In this document: positions 58,639 through 64,000 of the stretch, in pieces
Layout of the letters: every line of letters starts with the position of its first letter
How positions within the stretch are numbered: position 1 is the first letter of the stretch
Source of the DNA: Rotaria sordida
Lineage: Eukaryota > Rotifera > Eurotatoria > Philodinida > Philodinidae
Direction: 5' to 3'
Assembly (NCBI GenBank): GCA_905250125.1
Contig: CAJNOL010001328.1
Coordinates: 1 to 64,000, forward strand
DNA length: 64,000 bases
Translations under genes and position numbers: made by a program
Notes under the pieces: model-generated
The model's database searches: none
Seen by the model: only the letters and a program-made list of their open reading frames with translations
Told to the model about the DNA's origin: nothing

Positions 58639-61600
58639 ATGTCGAATTCATTAAAACGTTTAGAAATACGTTTAAAAGAACGTGAAGATGAATATATTTG
58701 TTATAAACAATTTTATATACTTGTCGGTACATTTAATGTTAATAATCGACAAGCACCAGCAAATATTTTACTTAAAGAATGGTTTTATAAAGTAACATAT
58801 AATAATGAAGAAAATAAACAAATGTATATACCAGATATAATTGCAGTTGGTTTTCAAGAAATAGATACAAGTGGTGGTGCATATATATATGATGATAAAA
58901 GAAAAGAAGATGAATGGGAATATATGGTACGAAAAACAATTAAATCATGTTATGAAAAAAATAATGAAGAAAATATTAAATTTAAATTACTTAATCGTGT
59001 TAGATTAATGGGTAAGAATAATATTAAATTTTGACAAAGAAAATTCTATCATTAATATTGATCTTCTCGAGAAATTTCATTTACTTCTATATCAAAATAT
59101 CATACAAAATGTTTAGTAGTGTCAAACTTAAAACTTGAATTCAAGTATTCAACTATTCTAAGATACTACAGGCATCATCTGAGATGCTATGAACATTGCC
59201 TGGGATTCTACAGGCATCATCTGAAATGCTACAGATATCCTCTATGATGTTACGGGCTCAAATTGGATACTGTAGATACTGTGTTCACAGAGATGCGCAT
59301 AGGTCGGTTCATACCCCTACGCCGTAATGCTGATATAGAGGGTCAGTTAGGTGGCGAAAAGTGTTTTCCATCCTCTCCCCTCCTCGTAAATTTGCAGCAC
59401 TGATAATTGCATTGTTGAATATTTGAAGTCAAGTATTTGATTATTCAATAATTGAACACTTGAATTTAACATGTATGAATTTGCTATTCTAAGGAGATAA
59501 ATATTAGTAAAGTCTTCACAAATTTCGAAAAGTTTAGCATCAGTTGGTTTTTTTTTAGGTATATTATTATTTGTTTATGTACGCTCAACTCATATATCGA
59601 AATGTACATTAGTATCTCGTTCATCAGTTCCAACTGGTTTTATGGGAATTGCTGGTAATAAAGGTGGAGTTGGTATACGATTTCGTTTTTATGAAACTGA
59701 TATATGTTTTGTTAATTCACATTTTGCATCGGGTGATGGACAAACACAACGACGTAATGATGATTATCAAACTGTTGAATCACGTATGGCTTTTACTGAT
59801 GGACCTACTTATTCAATTAAAGATTATTTTTGGTATACACCAACAACAGCTGAGAGTAGTGCTCCTAATCCTCAAAATTCATCTTTTCCTAGCCAATGGT
59901 AATATATTGTAATTGTTTGTTTAAACAAAATTCTGTTATTATTGATTAATCAAAGTAAAGATTGATAAAATTTCTTAGAGATTATATTTTAAGAAAGAAG
60001 AATTTCCTTGTGTTGATTATCTTCAGACAATATAAATTGAATAAACTATTTGCCATATTACATTCATTTTTGATTGTTTTCGTCAGTGCATAATATCCTT
60101 ATCATTAATAAGAACGGAAAAATAAAACTATGATTTTGCAAAGATTCTACAAGGACGATGTTACGAGCAAAAGTTGTCCGTCGATTGTCTCGTAATAGTT
60201 TTTCAAATATTCATTTGAATCTAGAATAGAGAATCTGCCCTTAGATTAGAACACTGCTCTTACAGTTCACCGACCTTTCGACGAAAATCAGAAATATTGG
60301 AAAATATCAATGAAATATTTTTATCGATCAGGAAAATATACGCTGCTAATTTCAGGGAAGATCCAATAGATTCTATTCTCCTGATTCAAAACTAAATTAA
60401 TAAAATCTATGATTTATTATCAGTTATATTTCAACACTGTTGTGAAAGTGATTCTTTTTTTGATAATATATACTTTCATGTTGATGTCACGAAAAGAGTA
60501 TTAAGATTTCCTCTTCTGTACGACCAACTTAAGACATCGGAAAGGCGAACATTTATTTTTGGAAGTATAGACACATAGTACATACTACAATAATCATAAA
60601 ATTTAGGAGAGTCAACTTGATTCTTATAGGTGGGCTCTTCTCACGCTCAAAAAAAAGAAAGCTATTAAATTTTTAGTAATTTCTTTTTGTTTATCTTAAT
60701 TATTTTATAATTTAAAATTATTATTTTAGGTGGAAAATAAGTGATCATGATATAATATTTTGGTGTGGTGATATGAATTATCGAATATCTCAACCTAATG
60801 AACAAGTTCGTAAAGCAATAAGTGAACTTTCAACTGTTCCTTTACAAGAAAAAGATCAATTACGTTGTGAAATGAAATTAGATCATGTTTTTACTGGTTA
60901 TTATGAACCAACAATTAATTTTTTACCAACATATAAATTTGATATAAATACAGATAATTATGATACAAGTGAAAAATTACGTACACCATCATGGACTGAT
61001 CGTATATTATATCGTTCAAAACGTTTAAAAGTTCTTAATGATAATCAAAATGAATTAGAAACAATACAAACAATAAATTATTCATGTGCAACAAATATTA
61101 AATTTAGTGATCATCGTCCAGTTAGTGGTTTATATTTAGTTGTTATTAAATATGAATGTGATGAAAAACTTTCAAATCGTATACGTGAAGAATTAATACG
61201 TGAATCTGATCGTATAGAAAATGAATTAATACCAGCAATTGAAGTTAATCCACGACCACCACAAATTATATTTAATCATATACGTTATTTAGATAAACCA
61301 AATTATTCATTAATTATTAAAAATATTGGTGAATGTACATGTGTATGTACAATAGTACCATCATCAATATCAACATCATTTCAATATTTAACATTTAGTC
61401 CAAATCCACCATATACAATAAATATTAATCAAGAACAACATATAAATATTAGTTTTGATGCTAAAACAAATATAAAACAAATAAGTGATATACTTATATT
61501 ACATGTTGAAAATGGTGCTGATACATTTATTACATTAGATATAACATTAGATAATGGTCCATTTAGTTTATCATTAGATGAATATCCATCTACATTTTAT

Positions 61601-62209
61601 GATAATGAAAATAAAAAATATATTTATACAAATGATAATAAATTTCATTCAGAACATATTATTGAAATGATTAATGATCCACCAATAATATTTATTTCAT
61701 TAATTGATTGTTTAAGAGAACGTAATGATGTTAATTTATTATTTATATTTAATAATGATATACAAGATTCACTTGATTTAATACCAATACGTAATCAAAT
61801 TTATGAAAATAATTATGATTTTATAAATTATTCAACACCAGAAATATTTATGATACTTTTACATCTTTTACAATCATTACCACAACCATTAATATCATAT
61901 GAAATACAAGATAAAATGTTTTTAAATACAAAAGAATATTTTTTACGACAAGATGATATGACTAAAGCTGTTAGTATTATAGTTGAACGATTAAAAACAA
62001 AAGAACGAAATTTATTTTTTCGTTTTCTTATACTTTTAAAAAAATGTTGGCCAACAAAAGAACAAATACAAAAATCAAATGAAGAATATGGTAATATATT
62101 TAATATTGCTATTGATATTCTAGCGCTTTCAATTTTACATGAACATCTTGATAGAAATCAACGACATGCTTTTATTTTAGCTTGTCTTAATGAAGAAAAG
62201 AAAAATTAA
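58639..62209 (+). CDS. OCRL: OCRL/INPP5B-type inositol polyphosphate 5-phosphatase
   Basis: Removes the 5-phosphate of PI(4,5)P2 and related lipids on endosome, Golgi and cilium-base membranes. Three exons (58639-59011, 59559-59898, 60730-62209) join in frame to 730 aa. Catalytic motifs are all present: LVGTFNVNNR, PDIIAVGFQEIDTS, GFMGIAGNKGGVGIRF, CFVNSHFASG, IFWCGDMNYRI, RTPSWTDRILYRSK and KFSDHRPVSG. After the phosphatase comes an ASH domain (EVNPRPPQIIFNHIRY, YSLIIKNIGECTC, INISFDAKTN) and a RhoGAP-like domain (EIFMILLHLLQSLPQPLISY, later FRFLILLKKCW), the order specific to OCRL/INPP5B. In vertebrate OCRL this RhoGAP domain lacks GAP activity. The N-terminal PH domain of the vertebrate proteins is absent, as the ATG lies about 20 codons before the phosphatase core. 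No CAAX box at the C-terminus, which favours OCRL over INPP5B. Confidence 0.93.
59161..59255. repeat. Short degenerate tandem repeat in OCRL intron 1
   Basis: CTACAGGCATCATCTGAGAT recurs as CTACAGGCATCATCTGAAAT about 50 bp later, followed by a weaker third copy (CTACAGATATCCTCTATGAT). Non-coding. Confidence 0.55.
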
Positions 62210-63034
62210 AAATATTGATTTTGTATTTTGTTTTTTTTTTCTTCAAAAATTTATATCTTGTAATGTTCTCGCTTTTTTTTTTTTCTTCTTTGTTTATTTT
62301 ATTCACGTCAACAGTATATGTGTCATAGTGTTGTTTTCTTTTAATAACATAAAAGAATTATATCAATAATTATTTAAAGAATCTGATATGAATTCGATTA
62401 ATCAATCAAATCTAGTCTGAAATATTTATATTGGTTTAAAACTTTTTATAGTATTCTTCTTGGATCAATCCTTATTTTTTACATTGAATGGTGTTTAGTC
62501 AGCAGTCAAAATGTTAATAAATGCTGAATAATTGCTACTATTGAACTTTAGTTTGATCGTCAGAAAGCCTAAATGAAATATATTGAAAAGCAAAAATTAT
62601 TGAATAGTTCATCTATTAAGATTCATTTTTGACATCATACTAACATTGTAACAGAAATTAAAGGAAAAAAAAAGTTCCAAAATATCATTTATTCATTTAT
62701 ATGGTGAAAATCGACGATTTTATCGTGGTTTATTAGTCCAAACATTTGCGAGATGATATTTGCCGATTTCTATTGAAAATTACGATTCATCAATGATTTT
62801 TTATATTTCATAATTTAATATTCTACTCAAACGTTCTCCAACAATTGTATTGACTAACGACTATCATTAGTTTGACATGTAATAAATCTCATGCACATGT
62901 TAATAATGATAATGCAGTTTTCTAACCTATACTGAAGAAATAAAATAGAATATTACATGATATTTGTCAAATGCAATGCTTATCAACTATAATACCGTAT
63001 CAAGAAAGCTTGTCGAAGAATACATTAACGAGGG
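62210..63034. other. OCRL 3' flank, no further gene
   Basis: T-rich 3' UTR-like sequence immediately after the stop, then plain AT-rich intergenic DNA. Confidence 0.5.
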
Positions 63035-63337
63035 AACATTCCAAAGTGATCCGTTCTGTTTTGATTCATGCATATCTCATTTGAAAAAGTATGTTGATAT
63101 AAGAAAAAGCCTAAAAGAATTCGTGCCTATGACCTACTGGTGAAGAGTTATGGCCATTTTACTGAAAATTTGTTTTTTTCAAAATGCCTGGCTCACAGTA
63201 AAAATTTCGGTAAAATGGCCATAATTCTTCATCAGTAGGCCATGGCACGAATCTTTTTAAGCTTTTTCTTATCTCGATATACTCTATCGAATGAAGTATG
63301 AATGAATGAAAACAAAGCGGATCACTTGAGAATGTTT
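63035..63337. mobile_element. Foldback element, ~135-bp arms
   Basis: Arms about 63035-63170 and 63205-63337 are inverted copies (outer CATTCCAAAGTGATCCG with CGGATCACTTGAGAATG; inner GAAGAGTTATGGCCATTTTA with TAAAATGGCCATAATTCTTC), with a roughly 34-bp spacer. No ORF. Confidence 0.8.
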
Positions 63338-63669
63338 TTTCTTAAGAGAAAATTTAAATAGAATTTTAAATATAAGTTTTCGTTGATCATCACGAACTTG
63401 ATGTTGCATCTTTTTGAAAATACTTTGAGTTTTATTGATCCATAGAGATTTTAAAAAGTGCTTTCATTTCTTTTTCGTTGAAGGCAAAAAAAGAATGCCT
63501 TACATGTAACATCATACCGTATGATTTGGAAAAGCATTTGCAGCAGAACTATGAGCTTGGTCTGCTGTTTGATAGATCATCAGACTAGTACAAAATCGTT
63601 GATCTGTGTGAATGTAGGTTTTCAATTATCCATTTCATTATGTACCAGAGACCGTCACAGGACATTTTT

Positions 63670-63728
63670 TTTGTGCCCTGTTCTGCCCTTTGCCCTGTTA
63701 TGCCTTGCTCTGCCCTGCCCTGAGGGCC
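63670..63728. repeat. TGCCCT-type tandem repeat
   Basis: Irregular units TGCCCTGTTCTGCCCTTTG and so on; about eight TGCCCT/TGCCTT cores in 60 bp. The complementary strand is AGGGCA, G-rich. The rest of 63338-64000 has no gene. Confidence 0.65.
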
Positions 63729-64000
63729 TTTAAATTGAATCTCAACTATAGGATGAATTTATGACATGATGAATAAATCTAATGGGTTTTGTGTTCATTA
63801 TATATGCCTTGTTTAAGTCATTTCAACAGAATATTATCCATGCGTAGAAACAATCAAAAGTTCGTTTAAATTCTATGAAAACGATACTGTTTTTATATAA
63901 TTAGAATCCTGCTGAGATGCTATGTTAGTCTTTTTAAATTGTCAAGATTATTTTTGAAATTTTTCTGGTCGATTAAAATTGAATAACTAATTTAAAAAAA

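Noticed and set aside
1..64000. CRISPR arrays, operons, bacterial promoters, rRNA genes
   Set aside because: No regularly spaced direct repeats with unique spacers, no polycistronic packing and no rRNA signature were seen; all gene structures are eukaryotic.

Overview
This 64-kb window looks like animal nuclear DNA from an AT-rich, intron-dense genome, most probably a bdelloid rotifer. The reasons are: typical metazoan genes split by many short GT-AG introns (often 50-80 bp); two large genes joining an R-S-E ADP-ribosyltransferase (ART) domain to TPR repeats, a class known to be expanded in bdelloids; TGTGGG-like tracts resembling the bdelloid telomere repeat; and many palindromic (foldback) non-autonomous elements. 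The species is an inference. Nothing bacterial dominates the window.

Layout, left to right: the 3' end of a membrane adenylyl cyclase (+, 1-1669); a katanin-interacting protein (KATNIP) gene (-, about 2388-7082), with a separate upstream unit encoding the KATNIP N-terminus (-, 7297-8209); a 709-aa poly(ADP-ribose) polymerase with two WWE domains, WGR, regulatory and catalytic domains (+, 9210-13594); ART-TPR gene A with an assembly gap (-, 15035-17320), flanked by telomere-like GT-rich inverted repeats; a small unknown gene (-, 18442-18982); a secreted orphan protein (-, 20055-21109); a repeat-rich 21-25.8 kb stretch with a compact GC-rich island; an 18-exon MYCBPAP gene (+, 25813-35344) whose introns hold several foldback elements; a transposon-rich intergenic stretch; an RNF220-type E3 ligase (-, 39051-41186); another transposon-rich stretch (43.4-48.3 kb) with a piggyBac-type element bounded by TTAA; intact ART-TPR gene B (+, 49146-51302); a hAT transposase remnant (52.3-52.7 kb); an 11-exon cyclin L (+, 54265-58399); and an OCRL/INPP5B-type inositol 5-phosphatase (+, 58639-62209).

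No single pathway links the genes. Cyclin L and OCRL are tandem, only about 240 bp apart, and KATNIP, MYCBPAP and OCRL all have cilium or flagellum links in other animals, which may be chance. The most distinctive content is ADP-ribosylation: one PARP and two ART-TPR proteins within about 42 kb. Both ART-TPR proteins begin with the same unnamed, probably Rossmann-like N-terminal domain. Exon limits were read by eye from splice consensus and frame. They close in frame throughout for PARP, MYCBPAP, RNF220, cyclin L, OCRL and the secreted orphan.
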